A stretch of 64,000 bases of DNA from Armadillidium nasatum (GCA_009176605.1 SEYY01024935.1:46039-110038), one strand, 5' to 3'. Shown: positions 36,346 to 52,323, numbered from the stretch's first letter. The notes: generated from the sequence alone by a model not told the origin. Numbers and translations: made by a program.

Positions 36346-36894
36346 TACACTGTAGAAAATAACGAACAGTCGAAGGACAAATATAAAAATCTCGTAATAA
36401 ATTATTTTCCTTATATTTGTACAAACGAATGACAGTTCAGTCGAAAAAAGTTGCTTCACCCTTCAAAACAAAAATATCAGTTTTTTCAATTTTTTAAAAG
36501 TTTTTCTTTTTATTATGTAATTATAATACTTTACCGTAGAGTAAATAGTATGTGTAGAATCATTTAAACATATTTTGACTTCATATTTTCAACATAGTAA
36601 AAAATAGAGGTAGGTGTCATGCCAGATTGAATTATTAATATCAAATTAGCATATGTACTATTACAACAAATCATAAAACAAATTGAGTCAAGGATATAAA
36701 TTCTGAAAATAACAAAATAATTATATAAATACAGTAACTAACTTAATTCTTGAGTGTATGAGGGCATTTATTTTCTTCCTATATCGAAAATACGATGACG
36801 AAATGGTCTGAAATCAATTTTTTCAGTTGAGGTGCAGGAAAAAAAGCACACTAAAAACACCAAAAAATAAATTTACTACAATCATTAAACAACA

Positions 36895-37275
36895 CATGCT
36901 TGCCACAAGAGATATGTTGACTGTGATTATCTTGTGAAATTTAAAAGGGGATTCGATAGATATATGGATGGTTTAGGTATTATATAGTATAACTTGACTA
37001 ATCCAAATTGGCTGGTATATATGAATTTTTGGATCAACCTATGACTAAGCCTAACGGGCATTTTTTTTTTTTTTTTTAGTGGGTGATGTATGGTTCATTG
37101 AATATTGCATGTATAATTGGGCTTAGTTTTACTTTTATCTTTGCATAATGAACTGATAACTAGGGATAAAATAGACCTAGTCTATTAGTATTGTTATTGT
37201 TATTATTTGCTTGGACTGGAACAGTCTCGATAGGCCCTTGTGGCTTCTAACTGTCTCTATTTTCCTATGTTCCAT
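36895..37275 (+). mobile_element. CR1-type LINE 3' end copy
   Basis: Matches the minus-strand copy at 37945-38455: GACTGTGATTATCTTGTGAA, a coding end like FKRGFDRYMDGLGII, then the 3' UTR with GACAGTCTCGATAGGCCC and a TTTCCTATGTTCC tail. It is 5'-truncated and dead. Confidence 0.75.
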
Positions 37276-37944
37276 CGTGTTAAAGGGATTTGAAGATTGC
37301 TATAGCGAAGTGTCCCATGAATCGTCTTTTGCTGCAATAATTTTCTGCTTTTGGAAGCGAAGCGAAATATTGAAGAAAGAAATTTGTAGCTTAAAATTTT
37401 CACTGCCCCAATCTTTAATGGTCGTGTGATGTAAGCATAGACTTCAATAATTCGAAATTTCATTGGTTCCAATGTTTTTAATTATGGCTGCCGCCAAAGT
37501 CTTTTTAAAATGTTTATTTGAATCATGCGTTATCTTATATTTATAATATGGCCTTAATATTAAATAAATTAAGTGATTACTTAAATTAATTAAATGACTG
37601 ATTAAATTGCATTATAAAAACATTTACGTTTATTTATATAGATATCAGCTGTTAATTGCTACAACGAAGTGTTCCATGAAAATCAAAGAATCTGCTAAAT
37701 ATTTTAGCTGTCGCTGACTTAAGCGTGACGTCACACTTGATTTCATGGAACACACCCAAAATTATCGCATGGGTAGTCTACATAATGGAACATAGTCTTT
37801 ACTGAATGGTAGCAAATAAAATATTCATTTATAAAAATCTGCAACTGAAGTTGGCTCAGTTTATATTTAAAAATTTTGACCTGAAAGAGAAATATCGAAA
37901 TTAGCGTTACACTTACTATGATCGGTTTTCGAAGAATATTGATT
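37276..37944. other. No gene seen; contains short inverted repeat
   Basis: GTGTTCCATGAAA (about 37669) and TTTCATGGAACAC (about 37742) form a 13-bp inverted pair about 60 bp apart. This could be a small foldback element. Otherwise featureless. Confidence 0.4.
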
Positions 37945-38455
37945 CTCGAAGTTCATAGGAAAATAGAGACAGTTAGAAGCCACAAGGGCCTTTCGAGACT
38001 GTCCCAATCCAAACATAATAACTATCAATACTATACATGCATGAAAGACTAGGTCTATCTTATCCCTAGTCATCAGTTTACTCATGCAAGGATAAAAATA
38101 AAACTAAGCCTAATTATAATGCAATATTCAATGAACCTTCACCCACTAAAAAAAAAAATGCCCATTAGGCTTAGTCATAGGTTGATCTAAATTTCAAATA
38201 TACCCACCAATTTGGCTTAGTCAAGTTATTCTATATAATACCTAAACTATCCAAATATCTATCCAAGCCCCCTTTTAAATTTGACAAGAGAATCACAGTC
38301 AACAATATCTTGTGGCAATCCATTCCAAAAATTAACATTAATAACTATTACTGAAAGAGTATTTTCTTAGATCGAGATGGCATGGCTTCTTTTTAATTTT
38401 CTTATCATGTCCTCTAGTTACTCTTCTACGGTCCACTATAAAGTATTCTTTGGTA
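37945..38455 (-). mobile_element. CR1-type LINE 3' end copy
   Basis: Minus strand reads VTRGHDKKIKKKPCHLDLRK, NFWNGLPQDIVDCDSLVKFK and then the CR1-family 3' UTR. The FWN.LP..V.....V..FK.....Y ending is usual for CR1/L2-type RT proteins. Inverted relative to the copy at 36895-37275, it creates a large imperfect palindrome. Confidence 0.75.
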
Positions 38456-38745
38456 AAGGTTAAGAAGCTTTCTGACCTATATATCGATATTCGAAAATAT
38501 TTATATATCGAAACATCGATATGCCAATTCAAATTTTTTGATATTTTGTGTTATTATTATTTAGCTTTCATTTCATGTATGACTATTATTCTAATTATTT
38601 TTATAATTATTATTATTCAGTTTTCTAGCATACTTCGTTCGACTTATCATAACCTGAACTACCGAAGTTGCCGTAAAATAGAGGCCTAACCTATACAAGA
38701 GCGTTGCCGCGAGATGAGGCCTACTGCCATATTACACCACTCATA
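38455..38745 (-). repeat. Repeat R copy
   Basis: Reverse complement of the R copy at 11222-11705: starts GGTTAAGAAGCTTTCTGACC, passes the ATATCGATAT section, GACTTATCATAACC and GGCCTAACCTATACAAGAGC, and ends before a TA array. Confidence 0.65.
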
Positions 38746-38752
38746 CTCACAT

Positions 38753-38754
<2 letters not shown>

Positions 38755-38832
<78 letters not shown>

Positions 38833-38853
38833 ATATATATATAAATATATATA
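38755..38853. repeat. (TA)n microsatellite
   Basis: About 100 bp with two TATTATA breaks, on the left side of the Penelope-like remnant. Confidence 0.97.
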
Positions 38854-39177
38854 AAGTAATTAACCTTGATTTAGACACAAATCTTTTCTTCAAAATTTAG
38901 ATCATAAAGTGATTATGAATAAAATACTAAAAAGTAAAAGAATTAAAACGAGAGTAACAAGAACTAAAAACTACTGATGGTGGCAATGGGGATGGTGGTG
39001 GTGGAGGTGGTGTTGGTGATGATTGTGTTGGTGTTGGTAATAGAGACTACAAAAATAAGGATAAATTAGTTGTCCCTTTCAATATTGACCCAATAACAAA
39101 AAAACTATTTAACAATAATGTTACTCTAATAGAATCAATTCCACACACAATAAAAAAGAAATTTAATAACCATCTCG

Positions 39178-39543
39178 TTGCAAATGATGAAAAAAAACAT
39201 GGGTGTATATAGTATAAAATGTAGAGACTGTGATAAAAAATACTTTGGTGAAACCAATGATTTAAAGCGTAGACAATACCAACACCAATATAGCTTAAAC
39301 ACTTGTGACCCCAACTCTGCCTTACATATCCATAGATCGGATCACAACCACTATATAGATGCAAAAACCATAAATATGTGTATTCCTTGCTCTACTACAA
39401 ATAATAGAAAGTTTTTGGAATCATTTTTAATTAAAAATATACCTAATATTAACAGGGATAAGGGAGATTTTCCAATTGACAATTTATTAAATAGCATTTT
39501 AAAAAACAATACATATTATAAAAATATACTTAAGAACACATAA
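39178..39543 (+). pseudogene. GIY-YIG endonuclease domain of a Penelope-like element
   Basis: 121 codons open to a stop. G-V-Y-S-I-K-C-x2-C-x3-Y-F-G-E-T is the GIY-YIG start (GVY and YFG in place of GIY and YIG) with the CxxC between them found in Penelope endonucleases. LKRRQYQHQY carries the conserved Arg, and the ESFLIKN region the conserved Glu. The domain nicks DNA for retrotransposition. With no reverse transcriptase attached it is a relic, although the reading frame itself is unbroken. Confidence 0.75.
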
Positions 39544-39640
39544 AATTATCAGTAGGTATCTTTTTTCACATATTTGATAAACCAACTAAATATGCCTCTA
39601 TTTTAAAACATTTATTTTTCTACAGTTTTCTTTCGATTCC

Positions 39641-39682
39641 CTTGAATAAGGACTCCCGGATGTTGGAGTCGAAAGCTCGGGT
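39641..39682 (+). ncRNA. Possible hammerhead ribozyme remnant
   Basis: GACTCC (39651-39656) pairs with GGAGTC (39665-39670) and is followed at once by GAAA (39671-39674). CTTGAATAAG before the stem resembles a degraded CTGATGAG core. Terminal repeats of Penelope-like elements are known to carry hammerhead ribozymes. The core match here is incomplete. Confidence 0.3.
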
Positions 39683-39834
39683 TTTTTAATAGTAATAATG
39701 TTTTCCTTCGGTTTTTAGTTCTTGTTACTCTCGTTTTAATTCTTTTACTTTTTAGTATTTTATTCATAATCACTTTATGATCTAAATTTTGAAGAAAAGA
39801 TTCGTGTCTAAATCAGGGTTAATTACTTCGTGTA

Positions 39835-39992
<158 letters not shown>

Positions 39993-40053
39993 TGTCCCTA
40001 TCTTGGTTGAAAGTGTGAGAAAAATACAAACTTCTCGGCAAAAGTTGAACCAC

Positions 40054-40260
40054 TCAATCACTAGTTTTGCTAATACTAACACAATTTGACACCTGTTTTG
40101 ATATTTCACATTTTACTTTACATTTATCACATTGTTTTTCACTAAGAACTAATTTAAAATGTTGCAAAAACGCAAGAAGACACCAATCTGTAGAACAAAT
40201 TAAAGTTATGTCTTGAAGATTCATCTTAAATGACCTCTCACAATGTAACGGAAAGTTCAA
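40054..40260 (-). pseudogene. Short Cys-motif ORF, possibly a Merlin-type transposase N terminus
   Basis: 68 codons, including MNLQDITLICSTDWCLLAFL and then SEKQCDKCKVKC. A leading helix followed by a C-x2-C-x3-C cluster is like the N terminus of Merlin/IS1016-type transposases, but the DDE core is not visible in the neighbourhood. The match is weak. It could equally be chance or a different relic. Confidence 0.25.
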
Positions 40261-40269
40261 CTAAGCGAC

Positions 40270-40375
40270 TTTAATTTTAAAAATTATGATATAAAGGATA
40301 TTGATTAAAATCAAAATTTCAAAATATCAATATAAAAAATATCAATATATAAGGTCAGAAAGCTTCTTAACCTAA
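40270..40375 (+). repeat. Repeat R terminal piece
   Basis: ATCAATATA-rich sequence ending GGTCAGAAAGCTTCTTAACC, the same terminus as the R copy at 38455. It directly joins the CR1-type LINE that follows. Confidence 0.5.
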
Positions 40376-41100
40376 GCCGTATTTTTCAATCTCTGTATTA
40401 CTGTCAGATGCAAATATTCTGTAAACTTGTATCATATCCCCTCTGAGAAATCTCCTTTCAATTGAGAACATTCCTAACTCCTTCAACCTCTCTTCATAGC
40501 TCTTATTTTCAAAGCCAGAAATCATCCTTGTTGCTCAACGTTGTACTTTCTCCAGCATATCTATGTCTTTTCTTAAATGAGGAGCCCAAACCTGTGCACA
40601 ATACTCTAATGCTGGCCTAACATAGCTATTATATAGCTTGCTTATAACCTCTTTGCTCTTGTAAACTACATTGCGATTAATTATACCTAACATCTTATTA
40701 GCTCTATTCCTTGCTTCCAAACATTGATCACCCACCTTCAGATTACTGCTAATAATCACACCTAAATCCTTTTCTTGGTCCACAGTCTCAAGCCACTCCC
40801 AAACATTGATCACCCACCTTCAGATTACTGCTAATAATCATACCTAAATCCTTTTCTTGGTCCACAGTCTCAAGCCACTCCCCATTCATTTCATAATTAA
40901 ATCCTTCATTTGAGTAACCTACATGAAGAACTTTACATTTTTTTACTATTAAAATTCATTTGCCACCTCTCTGCCCATCCAAGAAGTCTATCTAGATCAC
41001 CTTGAAGCTTTATACATCCATCATTATTCCTTACTGAGGTGACCACTTTGGTATCATCTGCAAACTTAGAAACCTTACATTTAAAACCTTTGTCTAAATC
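40376..41100 (-). mobile_element. CR1-type LINE, RT C-terminal region
   Basis: Minus strand encodes [16 protein letters not shown] (FADD is the RT catalytic box), [50 protein letters not shown] and YVRPALEYCAQVWAPHL, then ENKSYEERLKELGMFS in another frame. This order is that of CR1/L2-type LINE proteins. A ~70-bp segment (CCCAAACATTGATCACCCAC on) is tandemly duplicated near 40720 and 40795. The 5' side is cut by a TA array. Confidence 0.8.
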
Positions 41101-41111
41101 ATATATATACC

Positions 41112-41195
<84 letters not shown>
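41101..41195. repeat. (TA)n microsatellite
   Basis: TA array between the LINE RT region and the tRNA-like relic. Confidence 0.97.
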
Positions 41196-41199
<4 letters not shown>

Positions 41200-41270
41200 A
41201 ATTTTTAAGTCTGCTATACTGGGAATCGAACCATCGACCTCTTGGATGGTAAGCAAGAGCGTTATATTAT
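41196..41270 (-). pseudogene. tRNA-like relic between TA arrays
   Basis: Minus strand has CTCTTG-loop-CAAGAG, like an anticodon arm, followed by GGTCGATGGTTCGATTCCC, which contains a polymerase III B-box (GGTTCGATTCC) and a T-arm. The 5' half with the D-arm and A-box is missing where the TA array starts. It is a tRNA-derived SINE head or a broken tRNA gene, not functional. Confidence 0.55.
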
Positions 41271-41397
<127 letters not shown>

Positions 41398-41492
41398 ATC
41401 CAGCAAGAACCCTATACTACTTTTACCATTTCCTTAGGATACAAATATTATAAAACTATTATATACCGTATTTATGTTTATAACTTCTTAAC

Positions 41493-42695
<1,203 letters not shown>

Positions 42696-43093
42696 ACTGA
42701 AACCTAAACATTCCTAATCTATTCAATTAAAATCCATTTATAAAACAGATTCCCTGATACTACTATTGTCAATTCAGAAATACTATTGAGGACATTTTTA
42801 ACACATTACTGTTAAACACAGCCATTCTGTAATAGTTAATGTTAGCATTATAAAATAAAAATTGTCAAGAGTAAGTTGTAAAGAATGTTCAATGCTATTA
42901 GGAGATAATTACTCGAAGCAAACTTGTTTAATTATATATGTAAAGATGTAGTTTTTAAAAATAAATGCGAGACTAGGATATAAATCTAATATATTTTAAC
43001 ATTTCTGAAATTTGGTTTTGATTTTAATTTAAAATTGTTGTTAGGGAAATTATTCTAGACATTTTCCCCATTTTCTTCTTTTTCCATTTTCAG

Positions 43094-43208
43094 TTTGTTT
43101 GTAAATATTTCCATTAAAATAAATATTAAAATGGATGTCAAATCTGAAGTTGACGTGAAAGTGGAAGAATTAGACTTTGAATACAACTCATATCAACAGG
43201 GTTCTCAG
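43094..43208 (+). CDS. Locus 3, leader exon (coding 43131-43208)
   Basis: The ATG at 43131 opens 26 codons, [20 protein letters not shown] and then YQQGSQ, ending in phase 0 at CAG/GT. The acceptor TCCATTTTCAG ends at 43093, giving a 37-nt 5' UTR in this exon and implying an upstream noncoding exon, exactly as in loci 1 and 2. VKVEE is a psi-K-x-E motif. The donor reads GTTATATA because a (TA)n array starts at its third base, which makes it weak against the GTAAGT-type donors of the sister loci. The next in-phase exon is 47041-47235. Confidence 0.65.
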
Positions 43209-43209
43209 G

Positions 43210-43805
<596 letters not shown>

Positions 43806-43948
43806 ACTTGAACTTTTCATGTTGGCTGCCCAAAAAAAAAGTTGAATTACTTGAATACCTGTAATCATGAAACTTCAAATTTTTTTTGGTAAAAAAATAT
43901 TTTTGGGTGTAACTTTTTTTTACCCATGAAAAGTTCATGAAATTGTCA

Positions 43949-44134
43949 GAGGTTGTATAGTTGGGTGAGATACACATTTTTTATGTAGAAAATTTTTTTG
44001 TATACCCAACAATTTTGACGCTATGTACAAGAAAATTTTACAAATTTTCCCACGCATAGTTCCAAAATGGTTGGGTATTCAAAAAATTTTTCTAAATAAA
44101 AAATGTGTAACTTGCCCAACTGTACAACCTCTGA
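43949..44134. mobile_element. Foldback MITE M2, copy 1
   Basis: CAGAGGTTGTATAGTTGGG at the left and, reversed, CAGAGGTTGTACAGTTGGG at the right bound about 185 bp. The arms match over some 70 bp. Related sequence lies at 46010-46090 and 46300-46478. No clear target duplication is visible. Confidence 0.75.
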
Positions 44135-44171
44135 TTCTTTTTTTTTTTTTTTTTTATCCAACCATTTTGTT

Positions 44172-45978
44172 GCTTTTTTTTTTTTTTTTTTTTTTTACAC
44201 TTCACCACCGCTCACGGGCAAAGCCCTATTCAAGGAGGGGGTGCTAGAACAATAGAAGAGATAAAAACAACCCACACCTAACGCAAATTTCGCAGGTGAG
44301 CACAGACGTGGGCCTTAAAGGAATTTAGATTAAATTCAGCAGGAAACACAGAAGATGGGAGAGAATACCACAAAACAGAGGTGGCTGGAAAGAAGGAGGC
44401 ACCACAGCGAACAAGCCTGGAGTTGCCAATGTCTACACAAAATTTATGTGCAGACAATGCACCCCTTGTGCTACGAGGACGCCGTAAAGGTGGAGGTATG
44501 CGAGTGGACAGTTCCCTCGAGCATTTGCCGCTGTAGTACCTATAAAGGGCACCAACGTCACGTCGCAAAGATAGAGGGTCAAGTGCATTTGTAAGAGCAG
44601 AACAGTTTATAAGTCTTTTAGCCTTTGACTCAACCCTATCCAAAAGACGGGTGAAACCTGAGCCACTCCAGATATGAGAGCAGTACTCCATACAAGGGCG
44701 GATGAGGCACTTGTATAATTGGAGTAACTGCGAAGAAGAAAAAAATTCTCGCAGCCTAAACAGAACTCCCAGCTTCTTTGAGGCCGCCTTAGCAACCATT
44801 GTGATATGAGGTTTCCAAGACATTTTTTTGTTTATGTTAAGGCCAAGAATATTTATATTGTCAACAGGAGAGACGGGAGAACCGTCGAAAGAAATAGAAA
44901 AGTTAGGAGGTGTCTTTGAGAGGGAGATTTCTAGAAGTTGAGTTTTTAAAGAGTTGAATTTCACAAGGTTGAGACGACCCCACTGGGAAATTCTATCCAG
45001 ATCTGCAAGAATGGAATTGGAAAGATGAAGACGAGAGGCAACTCTAGATGCAAAGGAAGGAGCAGATTTGAAATGAGTAGAAGAATGGAGGGTTGAGTCA
45101 TCGGCATATGAATGGATAGATTTAGATGAACAGCTAAGAAGATCATTAATGAAAAGTATTAATAGAGTAGGAGATAAGACAGAACCCTGAGGAACACCAC
45201 TATTGACAGGAAAGGAAGAAGAAGTCGCTCCATCAACAACAGCTGAAATGGAGCGATTAGAAAGAAAGCTAGACATAAGTAAGCAAAGAGAAGGAGGAAA
45301 CCCAAAGGAGGGGAGCTTGGAAAGCAGTGACGCATGCCATACTCCGGTCAAATGCCTTAGATATGTCAAGTGCCACCACACAAGTCTCCCCATGATCCCT
45401 AAGGGCAGAAGACCATAAATCTGTGAGATAGGAAAGTATATCACCAGTAGACCTCGAACGTCGAAAGCCATACTGATGATCAGAAAGAAGGGAATGAGAT
45501 TCCAGATGATCCAAGAAGTGAGAGTTGAGAAGGGTTTCAAAGATCTTAGACAGAATACAAGTGAGAGCTATAGGGCGATAGTTAGAAGGATCAGAGCGGC
45601 TACCCTTTTTCGGAATAGGCTGGACCAATGCGCGCTTCCAACACTGAGGGAAAGTATTAGTATTGAGGCATAGAGAGTAGAGTTGAACGAGGGGCGGAGC
45701 CAGCTCAGAAGCACACTCCCTTAAAACTCGGGGAGGAATGCCATCCGTGCCACCCGCCTTCCTTACGTTCATAGATTTCAGAAGCCCATGCACCCGATCA
45801 AATGTAATCATAGGTAAAGGCATGGGACTTCTGAGAGGAGAAGTAGTAGGAGGAGGATTGCCGGAGTCGTCCAGGGTTGAATTCGAGGAAAATAGTTGGC
45901 CGAAGAGATTAACCTTTTCAGTTGGAGTGTTAACAACAGAGCCATCAGAACTAATAAGAGGAGGAAAGGAAGATCAAA
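44172..45978 (-). mobile_element. LINE family A, long copy with RT domain
   Basis: Minus strand. Frame 45823-45269 (184 codons) and frame 45540-44278 (420 codons) overlap and carry most of the RT protein: KAGGTDGIPPRVLRECA, SNYRPIALTCILSKIFE, QYGFRRSRSTGDILSYL and VVALDISKAFDR in the first; GVPQGSVLSPTLLILFINDL, the catalytic HSYADDSTLH, LGVLFRLREFF and ending VCAHLRNLR in the second. A single frameshift near DISKAFDR/VWHASLL separates them, so the copy is inactive but only lightly damaged. The endonuclease is missing (5' truncation near 45978). The 3' UTR ends in an A run (44172-44197). Confidence 0.88.
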
Positions 45979-46009
45979 TAAATTTCAAATTATTGGTTTT
46001 ACTCATGCA

Positions 46010-46090
46010 CAACTGCAAAATGGTTGAGTATACTAAAAATCTTTCTAAATCAAAAAATGTGTATCTTAGTCAGCTGTATAACCTTTTTAA
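46010..46090. repeat. MITE M2 partial copy
   Basis: AAATGGTTGAGTATACTAAA, AATGTGTATCTTAG and CAGCTGTATAACCT match one arm of M2. Confidence 0.5.
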
Positions 46091-46184
46091 AAAAATTTTG
46101 TATACAATAACTTTTGTGCTATTCAAAGAAAAATTTTCAGAAAAATTTCAAATTTTTTTGCATGCAGAGCAACAATATGGTTGT

Positions 46185-46207
46185 TATATATATATATATA
46201 TATATTA

Positions 46208-46293
<86 letters not shown>
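46185..46293. repeat. (TA)n microsatellite
   Basis: About 109 bp of TA with TATTATA breaks, between two M2-related segments. Confidence 0.97.
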
Positions 46294-46297
<4 letters not shown>

Positions 46298-46299
46298 CT

Positions 46300-46592
<293 letters not shown>

Positions 46593-47040
46593 ATGAAAAA
46601 GAAATGTACAAATTATATATAATGAAGTACACAGAGCTGACCAGCAATGTAAGGTTCATGTCTATGTCAAATAATCTTTCAAGTAGGACTTGAATTCAAG
46701 ACCACCAAGTCTAAACCACCAATTTTCTTCTAAATTCTCTTAAAACGTCTTCTTAAGACTTCTTTCTTTTTCTATGTGGTTCCCTTTTAATATCATGACC
46801 CAAATTTTTTTCCTAACTCACAACTCATAATTTTATAATATTATTTGGTATTAGTATTTGCAATTCAATCCAAATTGTCTTCTAAGTTAATGCTATTTCC
46901 TTCATATATACCAGAGTTGTATTCTTTTTGATGGTTTAAGCGTTCTTCAAATTTAATTGCCTTCCTTTATGGATTTTTATCACACTTTGGTTGTACTACA
47001 TTCCAGTAATAATTAGTCATATCCTTTGTTCTTATTTCAG

Positions 47041-47235
47041 ATCTTTTTCCCCACTGAGCCAAACTTCCCAATTGCAGAAGACGTTAAAATGGAAGAGTTA
47101 AATGAAAATGAATCTGCAAAGTCAGACTTGGCAGAATCATCAGTGAAGGAACCCATTTTAGATAAAGAACCGGTTAGGAATGATGTCATAAAATCCAAAA
47201 ATCTGAAGAAGAAATCTAGTGTTCAACGCTTAAAG
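47041..47235 (+). CDS. Locus 3, acidic exon 2
   Basis: A 65-codon exon between acceptor TTCTTATTTCAG and donor GTACTT, phase 0 on both sides. It reads IFFPTEPNFPIAEDVKMEEL, then SVKEPILDKEPVRN, and ends with a basic stretch KSKNLKKKSSVQRLK. VKMEE is a psi-K-x-E motif, and the KKK cluster could serve as a nuclear localisation signal. It fits between the leader at 43131 and a phase-0 acceptor at either 52355 (hAT exon, open) or 57209 (zinc-finger exon, decayed). Acidic composition and phase match exon 2 of the sister loci. Confidence 0.65.
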
Positions 47236-47968
47236 GTACTTATATTTTAATTCAATTCTGTTCCTACTTTTAACCACATCGTAAACAGGTTATTAATTCA
47301 GTGGGAAACTACTTTTCATTATTATTATTATTATTTAATTCAATTTTATTTAGAATTTATAAATCTGAAAAATGTTAGATGAATTCCTTATACAACTTCT
47401 GATGTCAAATTTTTCTTGGTTCTTCTCAAGAGGGTGTGCTAAAGAATTAATTGTAAATTTTAATTAAAACATGGTTAATATTAAAAAAGGAAATTGTTAT
47501 TTATTATTAGTGTTGGAGAATAAATCTGAATCAGCATCGAGAATGAGAAGAATTGGCATCAGAATTGGAATTTTCTTCAATTTTTCCGATTATTTTAACA
47601 TTTAAAGCATTTTACAAAGTAGAGGAGAGAAGTGTGTATGCACAATTCGAGTTCGAGAGCTTATATTCCTACGATATGGTTTGCAGAGGAAATGCAAACC
47701 TTTCTTTATAGAGAACAAAATATTTTGAAAGAAGTTTAAAATATATTTTTTATTTTCATTCTATTTTTGTTATAATACTCAAGTGTAACAATTGATAATG
47801 ATAAATATTTGTGATGACTTAATTAATTTTAATATTGTTACACAATTAATAATTGCTTGTAAAATTTGAACAGTGCCTAAAAATAAGAGGATTTGAAATA
47901 TTTTAATTAGAGTTTGTAGTTTGAAATGTTAATTATATTGGAAAAAAAAAAAATTTTAAAATTTTTTT

Positions 47969-48007
<39 letters not shown>

Positions 48008-48193
48008 ATTTTTTAATTTTTAATTTATTAATATTTTAAATAAATTATATTAATAAATTAATAAATTAATAAATTATTAATTGTTATCGAGTGAAGTATA
48101 GACATAAAATTTAGGGGAATAGATTTTTCTTATTTATAAATACCCTAAAACAATACAAAAAAAAAAGGTAAACAAAGAAAAATTAATATTTTT

Positions 48194-48198
<5 letters not shown>
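47236..48198. other. Intron 2 of locus 3, no gene seen
   Basis: AT-rich sequence with a poly-T run near 47978-48003 and repeats of TAATAAATTAA. No coding feature. Confidence 0.5.

Positions 48199-48260
<62 letters not shown>
48199..48260. repeat. (TA)n microsatellite, left half
   Basis: About 62 bp of TA that ends exactly at the mariner terminus. With 49564-49668 it formed one array before the insertion. Confidence 0.97.
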
Positions 48261-48263
<3 letters not shown>

Positions 48264-49563
48264 GGTGGTTAAATTGTATGGGCCGATGTTGAATGTGAAC
48301 CACACCTAAACGTCAAGTTTTTTACTGCATTTCATTTGACTTTTTTCAATTTCAGACTTACTCAATTTGAACCATGGAAAGATACACAATGGAGCAACGT
48401 GTTAAAGTTATTCAGGCTTATTATGAAAATGGGCGTTCAAATCAAAATGCATATCGTGCACTTCGTGATTTTTTTGGTCAATTTAATCGTCCAAATGTGC
48501 GTACAATCGGAAAAATCGTGAAAAAATTTGAGCAAACCGGGTCTGTAGGAGATTTGAAAAGACCAGTGCATGCTCGTACAGCTCGTACTGCAGAAAATAT
48601 TGCTGCTGTTCGCGATAGTGTGGCTGAGGAGCCATCCACTTCAACTCGTCGTCGTGCCCAACAATTGCACCTCTCACGCTCGTCGTTGATGAACATTATG
48701 CATAAAGACTTGCATTTAAACGCTTACAAGGTGCAATTGACTCAAGAACTAAAGCCTCTTGACCATACAAAACGTCGTCAATGGTCAGAATGGTGGCAAG
48801 AAATGGCAACAGTGGATGATCAATTTTCGAGGAAAATCATCTTCAGTGATGAGGCACATTTTCACCTCAGTGGATTCGTCAATAAGCAGAATTGCCGCAT
48901 TTGGGCGAATGCTAATCCAAGAGTGATTGTCGAAAAACCAATGCACCCACAAAGAGTGAATGTTTGGTGTGGTTTATGGGCTGGCGGCATCATCGGGCCG
49001 TATTTTTTCCAAAATGAGGCCGGTCAGGCAGTTACTGTGAATGGTGTTCGCTATCGTGAGATGATAACGAACTTTTTATGGCACGAATTGGAAGGTATGG
49101 ATGTGGACGATATGTGGTTTCAACAGGACGGTGCCACTTGCCACACAGCTAACGAAACAATGGCTATTTTGCGCGACAAATTCAATGGCCGTGTTATCTC
49201 ACGTGGTGGCGATGTCAATTGGCCGCCAAGATCATGTGATTTGACACCGTTGGACTTCTTTCTTTGGGGTTATTTGAAAGAAAAGGTGTACGTCGATAAG
49301 CCAGCAACAATTCAAGAGCTAAAGGATGAGATAATTCGGCACATTAACGGCATAGAACCCCAATTATGCCTCAGCGTCATCGAAAATTTGGACCATCGGA
49401 TGGAGGTGTGCCGCCGAGGTCGCGGCGGCCATTTGGCCGATATTTTGTTCCATACATAATTGAACCATACCATATTATCATAATAAAAAGAAATGACAAT
49501 AAATTCCTAAGTAATTTGTGTTTTATTCAAAATCAACATCGGCCCTTAAATTTAACCACCCTT
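48261..49563 (+). mobile_element. Intact mariner transposon (DD41D, rosa-like)
   Basis: A 1303-bp element with ~31-bp terminal inverted repeats: AAGGGTGGTTAAATT ... GGGCCGATGTTGA at both ends, differing by a few bases and one indel in the middle. TA lies on each side, inside a TA array. It carries one full-length transposase and no visible damage. Its base composition is much less AT-rich than the surroundings, which suits a recent, perhaps horizontally acquired, arrival. It lies in intron 2 of locus 3, on the same strand. Confidence 0.95.
48374..49459 (+). CDS. Mariner transposase, DD41D
   Basis: 361 residues from ATG 48374 (good AACC context) to a stop before 49460, the usual mariner length. 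Residues 1-115 hold the paired helix-turn-helix DNA-binding region (MEQRVKVIQAYYENG; QLHLSRSSLMNIMH). The catalytic triad is D159 (IIFSDEAHF), D252 (WFQQDGATCH) and D294 (SCDLTPLDFFLWGYLK). D252 and D294 are 41 residues apart, so this is the DD41D group first described as rosa in tephritid flies, not the classic DD34D. WVPHEL-type linker residues are replaced by LTQELKPLD. The enzyme would cut out the element and paste it at TA. No stop or shift is seen, so it could be active. Confidence 0.95.
   Translation: MERYTMEQRVKVIQAYYENGRSNQNAYRALRDFFGQFNRPNVRTIGKIVKKFEQTGSVGDLKRPVHARTARTAENIAAVRDSVAEEPSTSTRRRAQQLHLSRSSLMNIMHKDLHLNAYKVQLTQELKPLDHTKRRQWSEWWQEMATVDDQFSRKIIFSDEAHFHLSGFVNKQNCRIWANANPRVIVEKPMHPQRVNVWCGLWAGGIIGPYFFQNEAGQAVTVNGVRYREMITNFLWHELEGMDVDDMWFQQDGATCHTANETMAILRDKFNGRVISRGGDVNWPPRSCDLTPLDFFLWGYLKEKVYVDKPATIQELKDEIIRHINGIEPQLCLSVIENLDHRMEVCRRGRGGHLADILFHT

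Positions 49564-52323
<2,760 letters not shown>

Larger units (their letters stand above)
38856..39834 (+). mobile_element. Penelope-like element remnant with inverted terminal repeats
   Basis: A GIY-YIG endonuclease region (39178-39543) lies between two ~115-bp arms that are reverse complements of each other: 38856-38969 and 39714-39834, both containing GATTATGAATAAAATACTAA and CGAGAGTAACAAGAACTAAA. Terminal repeats in inverted order are a known Penelope arrangement. Upstream of the GIY-YIG part, KDKLVVPFNIDPITKKLF fits the end of a Penelope RT. The catalytic RT is absent. It is flanked by TA arrays on both sides. Confidence 0.8.

Noticed and set aside
38990-39050. GGT-rich tract read as Gly-rich protein or G-quadruplex
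   Set aside because: A short imperfect GGTGGT microsatellite inside the Penelope remnant. Runs of G are mostly two long, which is poor for a quadruplex.
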